From Fluviicoccus sp. (lineage in GTDB: Bacteria; Pseudomonadota; Gammaproteobacteria; Pseudomonadales; Moraxellaceae): a DNA stretch of 64,000 bases. Under the pieces are notes generated by a model, which saw only the letters and a list, made by a program, of their open reading frames with translations, ran no database searches and had not been told where the DNA came from. Each line of letters opens with the position of its first letter. The first letter of the stretch is position 1. The translations under genes and the position numbers were made by a program. Positions 1 through 8,262 of this stretch are shown one piece after another. Location of the stretch: assembly GCF_030646115.1 (NCBI RefSeq), contig NZ_JAUSMX010000009.1:434001-498000 (forward strand), given 5' to 3'.

Positions 1-433
1 AGCGTAGCCGCTTCAGGCGCATTAGTTGGATCGCATTGTAACCAATACTGGTCTCAAGCGTATCCAGCAGGCGGTTTCGTGCCAGTTCTGCGTCCCGAGA
101 GGAGGAATAAAGCCTGAGGATACGCGCGTCCTCCTGTTGCCGGCGAAGCATGGCATCACGCCGTACCTTGTCCTTCTGGTAGGCATCCTCATTGAAAGCC
201 GGTATACGGCGAAGTACCTGCATGTTCCTGTCAAGTATGTCATAGCCGCGCTTAACATGCTCTTCGGTAATCTGATCGCTTAGTGTGGGAATTCCGCCTT
301 CACTGAAAAAACGGTACCAGCGTTTCGGTTCTGATCCTGCAGGGGCGTTGGAGGTGGCGGCAATGGCAAATTCAGCGCCCAGCGACAAAGCCAGCACCAA
401 TACCCTCAAAATGACCTTGCCTGATAGACTCAT
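1..433 (-). CDS. Exported hypothetical protein, 3' part beyond window (DUF4124-like N-terminus)
   Basis: Reading the minus strand from the ATG at 433-431 gives 144 codons that run off the left edge, so only the N-terminal part is visible. Residues 1-25 form a signal peptide ending in AIAA. A WYRFFSEGGIPTLSD stretch and then a VKRGYDIL motif follow; this resembles gammaproteobacterial exported proteins with a DUF4124-like start (a YRY/YKW...G...SD pattern, then an 'xxGYEVL' segment). The remainder is charged and probably helical. No catalytic motif is visible, and the function is unknown. It is divergent from the TauE-like gene, with about 50 bp between their starts. Family membership is a tentative recognition. 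Confidence 0.6.
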   Translation of the reverse strand, partial: MSLSGKVILRVLVLALSLGAEFAIAATSNAPAGSEPKRWYRFFSEGGIPTLSDQITEEHVKRGYDILDRNMQVLRRIPAFNEDAYQKDKVRRDAMLRRQQEDARILRLYSSSRDAELARNRLLDTLETSIGYNAIQLMRLKRLR

Positions 434-484
434 GGATACGCCCGATACTTCATGTAATTCTTGTCCAACTATTCTAGTCATAGG

Positions 485-1258
485 ATGCGCCCCGTGTCAG
501 CCACTGAACTGTTGATTTTGTTTGTGGTTTCATTAGCGGCCAACTTGTTGTCGGCTTTGGCGGGCGGTGGCGCCGGATTACTGCAGTTGCCGGCATTGCT
601 GATTCTCGGTTTACCGTTCGGCACGGCGCTGGCGACACACAAGATTGCCAGTGTTGCTTTGGGGGTGGGGGCTGGGCTCCGGCATTTCCAGAACCGCACC
701 CTGGCGTCAGGCTTGTCAATGCTGATTCTGGTGGCCGGGCTGCCCGGGGTTTGGCTGGGAACCCGGATCATATTGTCTGTTCCCGAGCGTTTGGCGGAAT
801 TGAGTCTCGGTCTTCTGACATTGGGTTTGGGAGGCTACTCCTTCTGCAAGCCGCAACTGGGTCAACATAGTGTCGAAACGCGGCACGACTGGAGAGGGCT
901 CTTGGGCGGAGGGGTGGTATTGTTTCTGATAGGCATGCTAAACGGGTCCTTGACCTCGGGAACCGGACTGTTTGTCACCATTTGGCTGGTGCGTTGGTTC
1001 GGACTGGATTTTATGACAGCCGTGTCATATACCCTGATTCTGGTGGGATTGTTCTGGAATGGTGCGGGTGCCTTGCTGCTCGGACTGCAGGCGCCGATAG
1101 CCTGGAGCTGGCTGCCTCCCCTGATTGCTGGCTCATTGATTGGCGGCTATGCCGGAGCGCACTGGAGCTTGCTGAAAGGTAATGCCTGGGTCAAGCGCTC
1201 CTTCGAGGTATTGACGGTTCTGGTCGGTCTACACCTGATTCTGGATGCCATCAGATAA
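485..1258 (+). CDS. TauE/SafE-family membrane permease (sulfite/organosulfonate exporter family)
   Basis: A 257-residue, very hydrophobic protein with about eight predicted membrane helices. It has the family's N-terminal signature of a helix followed by a Gly-rich turn (SALAGGGAGLLQLPALL) and a second-half repeat with GMLNGSLTSGTGLF. The length is typical for the family. ATG 485 is preferred; an in-frame TTG at 461 would add eight residues without a better ribosome binding site. Family members move sulfite, sulfonates or other small anions across the inner membrane; the substrate here cannot be told and there is no sulfur-metabolism neighbour. Its last 30 bp overlap the 3' end of the convergent GGDEF-EAL gene. 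Confidence 0.8.
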   Translation: MRPVSATELLILFVVSLAANLLSALAGGGAGLLQLPALLILGLPFGTALATHKIASVALGVGAGLRHFQNRTLASGLSMLILVAGLPGVWLGTRIILSVPERLAELSLGLLTLGLGGYSFCKPQLGQHSVETRHDWRGLLGGGVVLFLIGMLNGSLTSGTGLFVTIWLVRWFGLDFMTAVSYTLILVGLFWNGAGALLLGLQAPIAWSWLPPLIAGSLIGGYAGAHWSLLKGNAWVKRSFEVLTVLVGLHLILDAIR

Positions 1259-3400
1259 TGCGCAGGAACTGCGCCGGGCTGCATCCCATGCGATCAACTC
1301 GTCCAGCCGCATTGGGGCACCCGGCATGTAGCCTTGAACTGAATGACACTTGAGCGATGCCAGCAGTTTCCATTGATCATTGTTTTCAACACCTTTGGCA
1401 ATTATCTCCCACCCCATGTGGCCAGCCATGGAGATCAGTGCTGCCAAAATATCATGATCATGTGTCACTTCATTCGAACTCAACAGGCATCGATCCAGTT
1501 TGAGTGCAGAAATGGGTAAGGTTTTAAGCCAAAGCAGGGAAGAAGAACCGGTACCGAAATCATCAACCACCAGCCGAATGCCTGAACCCTGCAAGCGGGA
1601 AAGGAAGGCTGGAGCTTTGTGCCGGAATTCAAAAAGAATGGATTCGGAAATTTCAAGCCTGAACGTAGCAGGACTGACGCCTTCTTCCTCAAGGATACGC
1701 ACAGTATCCGCCACAAACCGTTCATTGTTCATGTTCAGGGAAGAGCAGTTCATGCTGATATGCAAGCCGTGGAAAATTCCTGAAAGAATAGTCAGATCCT
1801 TGCAAATGCGACGGATCACCCAAGTGTCAATCAGGTCAATGAACCCGTTGAATTCTGCAATATTGATGAAATGGTCCGGAGTGAGAATGCCCTTGACCGG
1901 GTGCTGCCATCTGACCAAGGCCTCTACTGAGCATAGCGTGTTGTTGTCCAGTGAAAGCACCGGCTGGTAGAGCAGGAAGAGTTCTGATTCGGTAATGGCC
2001 TTTTGCAAGTCCTGCTGGATTTTGAGTTCGCGGTGTGATTTGTGCTGAAGGTAGTCACTGTAATAATTAAAGGTGTTCCGGCCGCTCCCCTTGGATTGAT
2101 AGAGCGCGTAATCCGCATTCTTGATCAACAAGTCCTGATGGTCGCCGTCATGGGGGAACAGGCTGATGCCGATGCTGGTGGTGGTGGTGACAGCGCGTCC
2201 ACTAATGGCAATTGGCTCCTGCATTTTTTGCAGGATGCGGTTGGCGATAGCCTTGGACTCAGCGGTGGTGCTGATAGGCGCAACCAGACAGAATTCGTCC
2301 CCGCCCAGTCTCCCAATCAGATCGTGCCCACGTAAAACACTACGCAAGCGCCGTGAAATGATGCGCAATAGCTCATCACCGGCAGCATGTCCCAAGGTGT
2401 CATTGACCTGTTTGAAGTTGTCCAAGTCGATAAACAGTATGGCGAGGCGTCCACCGGCCTGACGGGACTCATGAAGCCGGGCTGCAAAGGCCTCCATGAA
2501 GGCGTGGCGGTTATATAAGGATGTTAGCGGATCGTAGTGGGCCAGTTGCTCAAGGCCTTCACGGGTGTTATGCATCTCTTCTACCAGAGAGCGGGTCTGA
2601 ACAAGACTCTCGGACTGCTCCGTCAGTTTCCGGAAGGCGAACAATGCCAGAAAAAGAGTCATTACGGCGATAAAAAAAGTCAGAGAAATAAACAGCGCCA
2701 GAATCAGGTGACCTGCGGTCTTGTCAGGTCCGGCGGTGATGGAGTCCGAAGGGAAAAACAGGACAGAGTGGATGGTAAGCCGGTATTCTGTACAGATCAG
2801 TATCGCCAGCAACAGCGAAAATCCTGCCGACTCAACAGCGCGGTCGGGGTTGCGGGGGGTCAAAAAACGCCAGGCTGCCAACCCGTTAGTCAACACCATC
2901 AAAGCGAACACCCAGAGTATGTTTGCAGGACTCAGATACAAAGGGCCAAGAGTGGACAGCGGCGACAATGGCGCCAGCACCATCATGGCCATGGAAACCC
3001 CCAGGAGAAGGGCGGAAATTGTTTTGGAAGTCAGGAGGCTGCGGTCAGGCGGAATATGAAAAAGCAGGAAGGTGCATCCCCATACTGCGATAAAAACCAA
3101 CAGCCAAATGCCGCTGAACCCGCTGAAAGGCAGCAATAGACCCAGATAGAGAACGAAAATACCGGACCAGAGAGCACCCGCCAAAACCAGGCTTCCTGCC
3201 AGTTGCCAGAAGGGCAGGGTGTTGTCCGGCAAGAGCCCGGGATGATGAATGCGGGCATGGAAATGCTGGCAGGAATAGAACCCGGCTGCCAGCACCAGTA
3301 AAGCGATCAGCAGATGAGCAGGGCTGTGCGGCCAGACGTGGACAACGGATTGATGGCTTCCAATCCCGGCCAGATACCATGGCGTCCAGTCATCAAACAT
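1229..3400 (-). CDS. Membrane GGDEF-EAL protein with degenerate EAL site
   Basis: 723 residues. Residues ~25-255 hold about seven hydrophobic helices of no recognised sensor family, followed by a short coiled coil (~258-285), a GGDEF domain (~287-450) and an EAL domain (~458-712). The cyclase site GGDEF is intact at 366-370 and the product-inhibition motif RxxD at 357-360. In the EAL domain, EAL (493-495), the DDFGTG loop (613-618) and the QGY glutamine (689) are present. The glutamate that opens the usual AEGVE motif is a lysine (K669), a position known to matter for phosphodiesterase chemistry. The likely net activity is c-di-GMP synthesis, or GTP/c-di-GMP-modulated signalling. The start has a strong AAGGAG 8 nt upstream. 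Its position beside the Pil-Chp locus would suit control of surface behaviour (inference). Confidence 0.9.
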   Translation of the reverse strand: MFDDWTPWYLAGIGSHQSVVHVWPHSPAHLLIALLVLAAGFYSCQHFHARIHHPGLLPDNTLPFWQLAGSLVLAGALWSGIFVLYLGLLLPFSGFSGIWLLVFIAVWGCTFLLFHIPPDRSLLTSKTISALLLGVSMAMMVLAPLSPLSTLGPLYLSPANILWVFALMVLTNGLAAWRFLTPRNPDRAVESAGFSLLLAILICTEYRLTIHSVLFFPSDSITAGPDKTAGHLILALFISLTFFIAVMTLFLALFAFRKLTEQSESLVQTRSLVEEMHNTREGLEQLAHYDPLTSLYNRHAFMEAFAARLHESRQAGGRLAILFIDLDNFKQVNDTLGHAAGDELLRIISRRLRSVLRGHDLIGRLGGDEFCLVAPISTTAESKAIANRILQKMQEPIAISGRAVTTTTSIGISLFPHDGDHQDLLIKNADYALYQSKGSGRNTFNYYSDYLQHKSHRELKIQQDLQKAITESELFLLYQPVLSLDNNTLCSVEALVRWQHPVKGILTPDHFINIAEFNGFIDLIDTWVIRRICKDLTILSGIFHGLHISMNCSSLNMNNERFVADTVRILEEEGVSPATFRLEISESILFEFRHKAPAFLSRLQGSGIRLVVDDFGTGSSSLLWLKTLPISALKLDRCLLSSNEVTHDHDILAALISMAGHMGWEIIAKGVENNDQWKLLASLKCHSVQGYMPGAPMRLDELIAWDAARRSSCALSDGIQNQV

Positions 3401-3798
3401 ACCGTATACTCCTTGTACTCGTCAGTGTGTCCGTCACAAATGAAGCAAAGCCGATAGTGGAACCAGCCAAAGCGGGAAAGACAGCCGTCAAAAAGGCTTC
3501 CTTGCCCAACACAAGGGCGCACGCCTCTACGCTAACAAAGAAAAGATGCTAACACTGCGCTGATCCAATTGCGCCTTACCTTGCCCAGTGCATGAAGAAA
3601 AAACGCTAAGCCTTTGTAAAATAATTTAACGTACCGCTCCACAACCTCGGCGACAGATTGTAGCGCCGTCCCTAAAACTATGTTAAAACAACAGTGGCCC
3701 CCATTAAAGCAGTCATTGCATCATAACGAGGGGTAATTCTTGGTAATTTCCGATTCCACCCCGGCCTTGTGGCCCCAAATTTTAGGAAGGCGGCTCCG
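3401..3798. other. Intergenic region between the GGDEF-EAL gene and pilG
   Basis: This 398-bp divergent region must carry the promoters of both the GGDEF-EAL gene and the Pil-Chp operon. It is A+T rich around 3610-3630 and 3675-3700, but I see no convincing -35/-10 pair, no small reading frame with a ribosome binding site, and no strong hairpin. A direct repeat of GGTAATT lies at about 3731-3748. Confidence 0.5.
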
Positions 3799-4182
3799 AT
3801 GGATGAAAATTTTGACGGCTTGAAAGTCATGGTGATTGATGACTCCAAGACCATTCGACGCACAGCTGAAACCCTGCTCCAGAAAGCCGGATGCACAGTC
3901 ATCACGGCGGTAGACGGATTTGATGCGCTTTCCAAGATTGCGGACACAAATCCTGACATCATTTTTGTCGACATCATGATGCCGCGTCTGGACGGTTACC
4001 AGACCTGCGCGCTCATCAAGAACAATTCGGCTTTCAAGTCAACGCCGGTCATTATGCTGTCCAGCAAGGACGGCCTCTTTGACAAGGCTAAAGGGCGCAT
4101 CGTGGGTTCTGACGAATACCTGACCAAGCCTTTCAGTAAGGAAGAGTTGTTCGACGCCATCAAGCAACATGTCAAGTCCTGA
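3799..4182 (+). CDS. pilG: PilG, single-domain response regulator of twitching motility
   Basis: 127 residues, a lone CheY-like receiver. The acidic pair is in VIDDS (13-15), the phosphoacceptor D58 is in IIFVDIMMPR, and the switch Thr/Ser and Lys are in MLSSKD and YLTKPF. The sequence closely follows Pseudomonas PilG, including TIRRTAETLL and the DGYQTCALIKNNSAFKS run. In that system PilG is phosphorylated by ChpA and promotes pilus extension and cAMP production. ATG 3799 is chosen because AGGAAGG sits 8 nt upstream and because it matches the family start; an upstream in-frame GTG (3769) would add ten unsupported residues. First gene of the Pil-Chp operon. Confidence 0.96.
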   Translation: MDENFDGLKVMVIDDSKTIRRTAETLLQKAGCTVITAVDGFDALSKIADTNPDIIFVDIMMPRLDGYQTCALIKNNSAFKSTPVIMLSSKDGLFDKAKGRIVGSDEYLTKPFSKEELFDAIKQHVKS

Positions 4183-4212
4183 TTATTCAGATACGGCATT
4201 CGTGAGGATAAC

Positions 4213-4581
4213 ATGGCTCGAATTTTGATCGTGGATGATTCGCCAACAGAAACGTATCGCTTCAAGGAAATACTTGAGCGGTATGGTCATGGCGTTCTTG
4301 AAGCGCCTAACGGCGCCGATGGTGTGGCAATGGCGAAAGCCGAATTGCCCGATCTGGTGTTGATGGATGTGGTCATGCCCGGGATCAACGGATTCCAGGC
4401 GACCCGGCAGATCACTAAAAGCCCTGAAACGGCCCACATTCCGGTGGTGATTGTGACCACCAAGGATCAGGAAACAGACCGTGTATGGGGCAAGCGTCAG
4501 GGCGCCAAGGACTACCTCACCAAGCCGGTGGATGAAACGCTTCTGATGCAGGTCATCGCTAATCTGATTCCAGGCAAGTAA
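4213..4581 (+). CDS. pilH: PilH, single-domain response regulator
   Basis: 122 residues, a complete receiver domain. The acidic pocket is D8/D9 (LIVDDS), the phosphoacceptor is D52 in LVLMDVVMPG, the switch Thr lies in IVTTKD and the conserved Lys in YLTKP. It is the second receiver of the Pil-Chp pathway, where PilH is thought to drive the retraction arm or act as a phosphate sink opposing PilG. It starts 30 bp after pilG with ATG at 4213, preceded by GAGGATAAC. It lies in the same operon as the CheW-like PilI. Confidence 0.96.
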   Translation: MARILIVDDSPTETYRFKEILERYGHGVLEAPNGADGVAMAKAELPDLVLMDVVMPGINGFQATRQITKSPETAHIPVVIVTTKDQETDRVWGKRQGAKDYLTKPVDETLLMQVIANLIPGK

Positions 4582-4595
4582 GTAGGGTATCGAGC

Positions 4596-5126
4596 ATGGC
4601 TGCCAAAGGCTTTATCAAACTCCTTGAAATTGCCGAGCGCTCCAAACAACAGGGTTTGGGCTTGCTGGGTCAGGGTGGGGATGCATGGACCGGGGTGGGG
4701 TTCATGTTGTCCGGTCAATTGTTCCTGACTCCGATCGGTGAAGTGGCTGAAATCCTTAAAGTGCCCCGCTATACCATGATTCCCGGTGTCGCCGGCTGGA
4801 TGAAGGGGCTTGCCAATGTGCGGGGGCGGTTACTGCCAATCATGGATTTGTTGGCTTTTGTCAATAAAAGATCCGGCCAGCAAGGGCATAAGCGCCGGGT
4901 TCTGGTCATTGATCATGAAGATGTATTCAGCGGACTGATTGTGGATGATGTGCTGGGAATGCAGCATTTTCCGGCCTCCGACTTCAGGCAGTCGTCAGTG
5001 GGTGTATTTCCTGAGATGGCGCCGTTTGTGCGCGGGAGTTTTGTCCGCGACGGGCGTGTCTGGCATGTACTGCTTATGAGCCGGCTCATTGAGGATCCAC
5101 GTTTCCTCAAGGCTTCGGCCGCGTAA
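4596..5126 (+). CDS. pilI: PilI, CheW-like adaptor
   Basis: 176 residues, almost wholly one CheW domain (about 35-170), including the 'IPGVAGWMKGLANVRGRLLPIMDL' type core with its NVRG arginine turn. CheW-family adaptors bridge the methyl-accepting protein (PilJ) and the histidine kinase (ChpA) in polar or membrane-bound arrays. The gene begins 14 bp after the pilH stop, so the two are probably co-translated. The C-terminus (MSRLIEDPRFL) matches PilI proteins. There is no sign of degeneration. A second CheW-like adaptor, chpC, ends the same operon. Confidence 0.94.
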   Translation: MAAKGFIKLLEIAERSKQQGLGLLGQGGDAWTGVGFMLSGQLFLTPIGEVAEILKVPRYTMIPGVAGWMKGLANVRGRLLPIMDLLAFVNKRSGQQGHKRRVLVIDHEDVFSGLIVDDVLGMQHFPASDFRQSSVGVFPEMAPFVRGSFVRDGRVWHVLLMSRLIEDPRFLKASAA

Positions 5127-5186
5127 ATTCACGATCCTTATGCAGCTTTGTAGAACAAAAACAGGTTTGGGGGAGAGAAATAGGCT

Positions 5187-7319
5187 ATGAAACCGCAGAC
5201 GCAAAACAAGCGCATCGCGCTGGGCGGCGAAAAAATCAAAGGGTTGTTCTCCAAAAAGAACCTTCAAGCCCTGTTCAGTCGTAACTATTGGCAAAATCTC
5301 TGGCGGTCGGTTGCCGACACTCCGGATACAGGGCGTTGGCTGGTGTCCTTTGTGCTGGCGTTCGTGTTCACCGCCATTGCCTTCGGTGTGGTGGGTTTCC
5401 GGAGCGCCAAAGGTCGGGAGATGATTCAGGACTCTTCGGAGATGCGCGTGTTGTCGCAAGATATTGCGAAGAACGCTACGGAATCGGCTTCCGGCAACCA
5501 GCAGGCATTTGAATCATTGGCGAAGGCGACCAAGGATTTTGATGCACGGTGGACCTCCCTGAAAAAGCTGCATGACCCCAACAAGCCTGACTCCAAGAAG
5601 GTTGAGGAAGTTTGGAGTCGGATGTCCAAAAATACTCAAGCAGTACTTGCCGGTGAAAAGACAGTAGGTAACCTGCATGATCTGGTGGCCGGTATTTCTG
5701 ATGCTGTGCCGGAATTGCAGTCTGAAAACGATGTGTTTGTTGATCGTCTGGTTGCGTTGAATGCATCCTCGTCACAGGTAGTGTTGGCCAAGCAGCAGTC
5801 AGTGCTGGCTGAGCGGATTCTGCGATCCGTATCCAGTGTCCTCAACGGGGATGAAAACGCCGTCATGGCGGCGGATGATTTCGGTAGGGATGCGGCTGAA
5901 TTCGGTGAGGTGTTGCAGGGGTTTCTCAACGGCTCGCCTGATTTGGGAATTCTGGCGGTGCGTGACGCAGACGCACGTCAGTCCCTTGAGGCTGTGGCCA
6001 AACTGTTTGATACCTCGGTTCAGCAAGGCGCCAATGAAATTCTTGAAACTTCGCCTGAATTGTTTCAGGTGCGTGAAGCTTCTTCAGCCGTATTCCGTGA
6101 TTCCCCCGAGTTGCTGACGGCACTGAATACGATGACTGTCTCCATCAACGAAGAATCAAACTCCTTGGCGGCGGCTATCATCGGAGGTGTTTCGCTGTTA
6201 ACGACACTGGTTTCTCTGATCATGCTGATTCGCTTGCGCGCCCGTCAGGATCGGGAACGGGCCGAAGGTGAAAAGACCGTTGAAAAGGATCGCGCTGAGA
6301 AGGTGGAGCTGGAAAATCAGCGCAATCAGGCCGCTATTTTGAGATTGCTCGATGAGCTCGGTGATTTGGCGGATGGTGACCTTACTGTTCAGGCAACCGT
6401 GTCTGAAGACTTCACCGGTGCGATCGCTGACTCGATCAACTACTCCATTGACCAATTACGGCAACTAGTATCGACCATTAACCAGACGGCGGTGCAGGTT
6501 TCATCCGCGGCTCAGGAAACTCAGTCTACAGCCATGCATCTGGCTGAGGCATCCGAGCACCAGGCTCAAGAAATTGCCGGAGCTTCCGCCGCCGTGAATG
6601 AAATGGCGGTATCGATTGACCAGGTGTCGGCTAACGCGGCTGAATCCGCCGTTGTGGCCGACAGATCTGTGGCAATTGCACACAAAGGCGCGGATGTAGT
6701 GCAGCGCAGTATCGAGGGTATGGATACTATTCGTGAGCAGATTCAGGAAACCTCCAAGCGGATCAAACGTCTAGGTGAATCTTCTCAGGAAATCGGCGAT
6801 ATCGTGTCGCTGATTAACGACATTGCTGACCAGACAAACATTCTGGCGTTGAACGCGGCTATTCAGGCGTCTATGGCGGGTGAGGCCGGTCGCGGTTTCG
6901 CGGTGGTTGCGGACGAAGTGCAGCGTCTTGCAGAACGTTCGGCGGCTGCAACGAAGCAGATTGAACAGTTGGTTAAAACGATTCAATCGGATACCAACGA
7001 AGCGGTTATCTCCATGGAGCAAACCACTTCTGAAGTTGTGCGCGGTGCCAGGCTCGCCCAGGATGCCGGTGTGGCTCTGGAAGAGATTCAGTCCGTTTCC
7101 AGAAGCCTTGCAGACTTGATTCAGAACATCTCCAATGCGGCACGTCAACAAGCTGCATCCGCAGGCCACATTTCCAACACCATGAACGTCATTCAGGAGA
7201 TTACGACCCAAACAACTGCAGGTACCATCGCAACCGCGCGGTCCATTGGTAATCTCGCGGAAATGGCTGCCGAGTTGCGTTTGTCGGTCGCAGGTTTCAA
7301 GCTGCCTGAAGCTGCTTGA
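5187..7319 (+). CDS. pilJ: PilJ, methyl-accepting chemoreceptor for twitching motility
   Basis: 710 residues. A cytoplasmic N-terminal stretch (~1-48) is followed by TM1 (~49-72), a periplasmic helical region (~73-328) with a PilJ-type sensing domain, TM2 (~329-350), a HAMP region (~375-435) and a long signalling coiled coil to ~700. The hairpin tip carries the conserved core ([20 protein letters not shown] then [14 protein letters not shown]). In PilJ this receptor senses surface contact, probably through pilin. There is no C-terminal NWETF-like tether for CheR, so PilK must act without it. Length and order match Pseudomonas PilJ. The gene lies 60 bp after pilI. Confidence 0.96.
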   Translation: MKPQTQNKRIALGGEKIKGLFSKKNLQALFSRNYWQNLWRSVADTPDTGRWLVSFVLAFVFTAIAFGVVGFRSAKGREMIQDSSEMRVLSQDIAKNATESASGNQQAFESLAKATKDFDARWTSLKKLHDPNKPDSKKVEEVWSRMSKNTQAVLAGEKTVGNLHDLVAGISDAVPELQSENDVFVDRLVALNASSSQVVLAKQQSVLAERILRSVSSVLNGDENAVMAADDFGRDAAEFGEVLQGFLNGSPDLGILAVRDADARQSLEAVAKLFDTSVQQGANEILETSPELFQVREASSAVFRDSPELLTALNTMTVSINEESNSLAAAIIGGVSLLTTLVSLIMLIRLRARQDRERAEGEKTVEKDRAEKVELENQRNQAAILRLLDELGDLADGDLTVQATVSEDFTGAIADSINYSIDQLRQLVSTINQTAVQVSSAAQETQSTAMHLAEASEHQAQEIAGASAAVNEMAVSIDQVSANAAESAVVADRSVAIAHKGADVVQRSIEGMDTIREQIQETSKRIKRLGESSQEIGDIVSLINDIADQTNILALNAAIQASMAGEAGRGFAVVADEVQRLAERSAAATKQIEQLVKTIQSDTNEAVISMEQTTSEVVRGARLAQDAGVALEEIQSVSRSLADLIQNISNAARQQAASAGHISNTMNVIQEITTQTTAGTIATARSIGNLAEMAAELRLSVAGFKLPEAA

Positions 7320-7345
7320 CCAAAGTCTGAAAGGGAGTAGCCGGC

Positions 7346-8212
7346 GTGAGTTTGGCAGATTGGGGTTTTAAGCCGGCTTTGCCCATGTCGGATGAGCAGT
7401 TTGAGTTATGGCAGGCTTTGGTTGAGGTCAGAATTGGAATTACGGTTACTCCGAGTCGCCGTTCCTTTCTGGAGACAAGTCTGACAACCCGCATGCGTGA
7501 AATTGGTCTTGATGACTATGAGGTGTTTTACGAAAAGCTGATGTCCGGCCCTGCGGGCAGTACAGAATGGATGATTCTGACCGATCGTTTAACCGTACAG
7601 GAAACCAGCTTCTTTCGTCATGTCAGCTCGTATAATCTGGTTGAAGAGCATCTGAGAAAGCTGGTGGCGGAGCCTGAGCGCCGCTCCATTAATTTATGGA
7701 GCGCAGGATGCTCAACAGGAGAGGAAGCGTACTCTCTGGCAATGCTGTCAGATAGTTTGCTAACTTCTAATGCGCATCGGCACGAGATATTTTTTGGGGT
7801 GACGGCCACCGACATCAGCTTGCCTACCTTGATGAAAGCCAGGCAAGGAGTATATGCGGACCGCAAAGTGATGGCGATTCCTGAGCATTATCGTCAACGA
7901 TACTTCCAGCATCTGGATAACCAGCGGGAATGGAAGATTGTGGATGTCATCAGAAAGCGGGTTGCGTTTAGCCAGCTCAACCTGATGGAGTTGGAGAAAG
8001 CGCCTTTTGCTGATATGGATATTATTTTTTGCCAGAACGTATTGATTTATTTTCGCAGATTTCGTAAGCGAGATGTCGTGACCCAGTTGGCTAACCGCTT
8101 GGCTGTGGGTGGAGTCATGGTGCTCGGTTTGGGCGAGGTGGTGGACTGGAGCCATCCCCAGCTTGAGCGGATTGAATATCCGGATACATTGGCGTTCAGA
8201 CGCGTGTGCTGA
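7346..8212 (+). CDS. pilK: PilK, CheR-type receptor methyltransferase
   Basis: 288 residues. An N-terminal CheR helical domain (~20-90) precedes a SAM-dependent methyltransferase fold with the glycine-rich SAM motif in LWSAGCSTGEEAYSL and the CheR signature FCQNVLIYF. It should methylate glutamates on PilJ, opposed by ChpB. The start is GTG at 7346, with AAGGGAG 9 nt upstream; it lies 26 bp after pilJ. The CheR beta-subdomain residues look intact, so this is probably active rather than vestigial. Confidence 0.92.
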   Translation: MSLADWGFKPALPMSDEQFELWQALVEVRIGITVTPSRRSFLETSLTTRMREIGLDDYEVFYEKLMSGPAGSTEWMILTDRLTVQETSFFRHVSSYNLVEEHLRKLVAEPERRSINLWSAGCSTGEEAYSLAMLSDSLLTSNAHRHEIFFGVTATDISLPTLMKARQGVYADRKVMAIPEHYRQRYFQHLDNQREWKIVDVIRKRVAFSQLNLMELEKAPFADMDIIFCQNVLIYFRRFRKRDVVTQLANRLAVGGVMVLGLGEVVDWSHPQLERIEYPDTLAFRRVC

Positions 8213-8262
8213 AACCTTTACGAACAACAAGCATCTGGACCCCACAGGGGGGGTGATTTGAG

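Noticed and set aside
3691-3715. Possible sigma-54 promoter (TGGC...GC) upstream of pilG
   Set aside because: The spacing between the GG and GC elements is 11 rather than 10 bases, and no conserved TTGC follows, so it does not fit the consensus.
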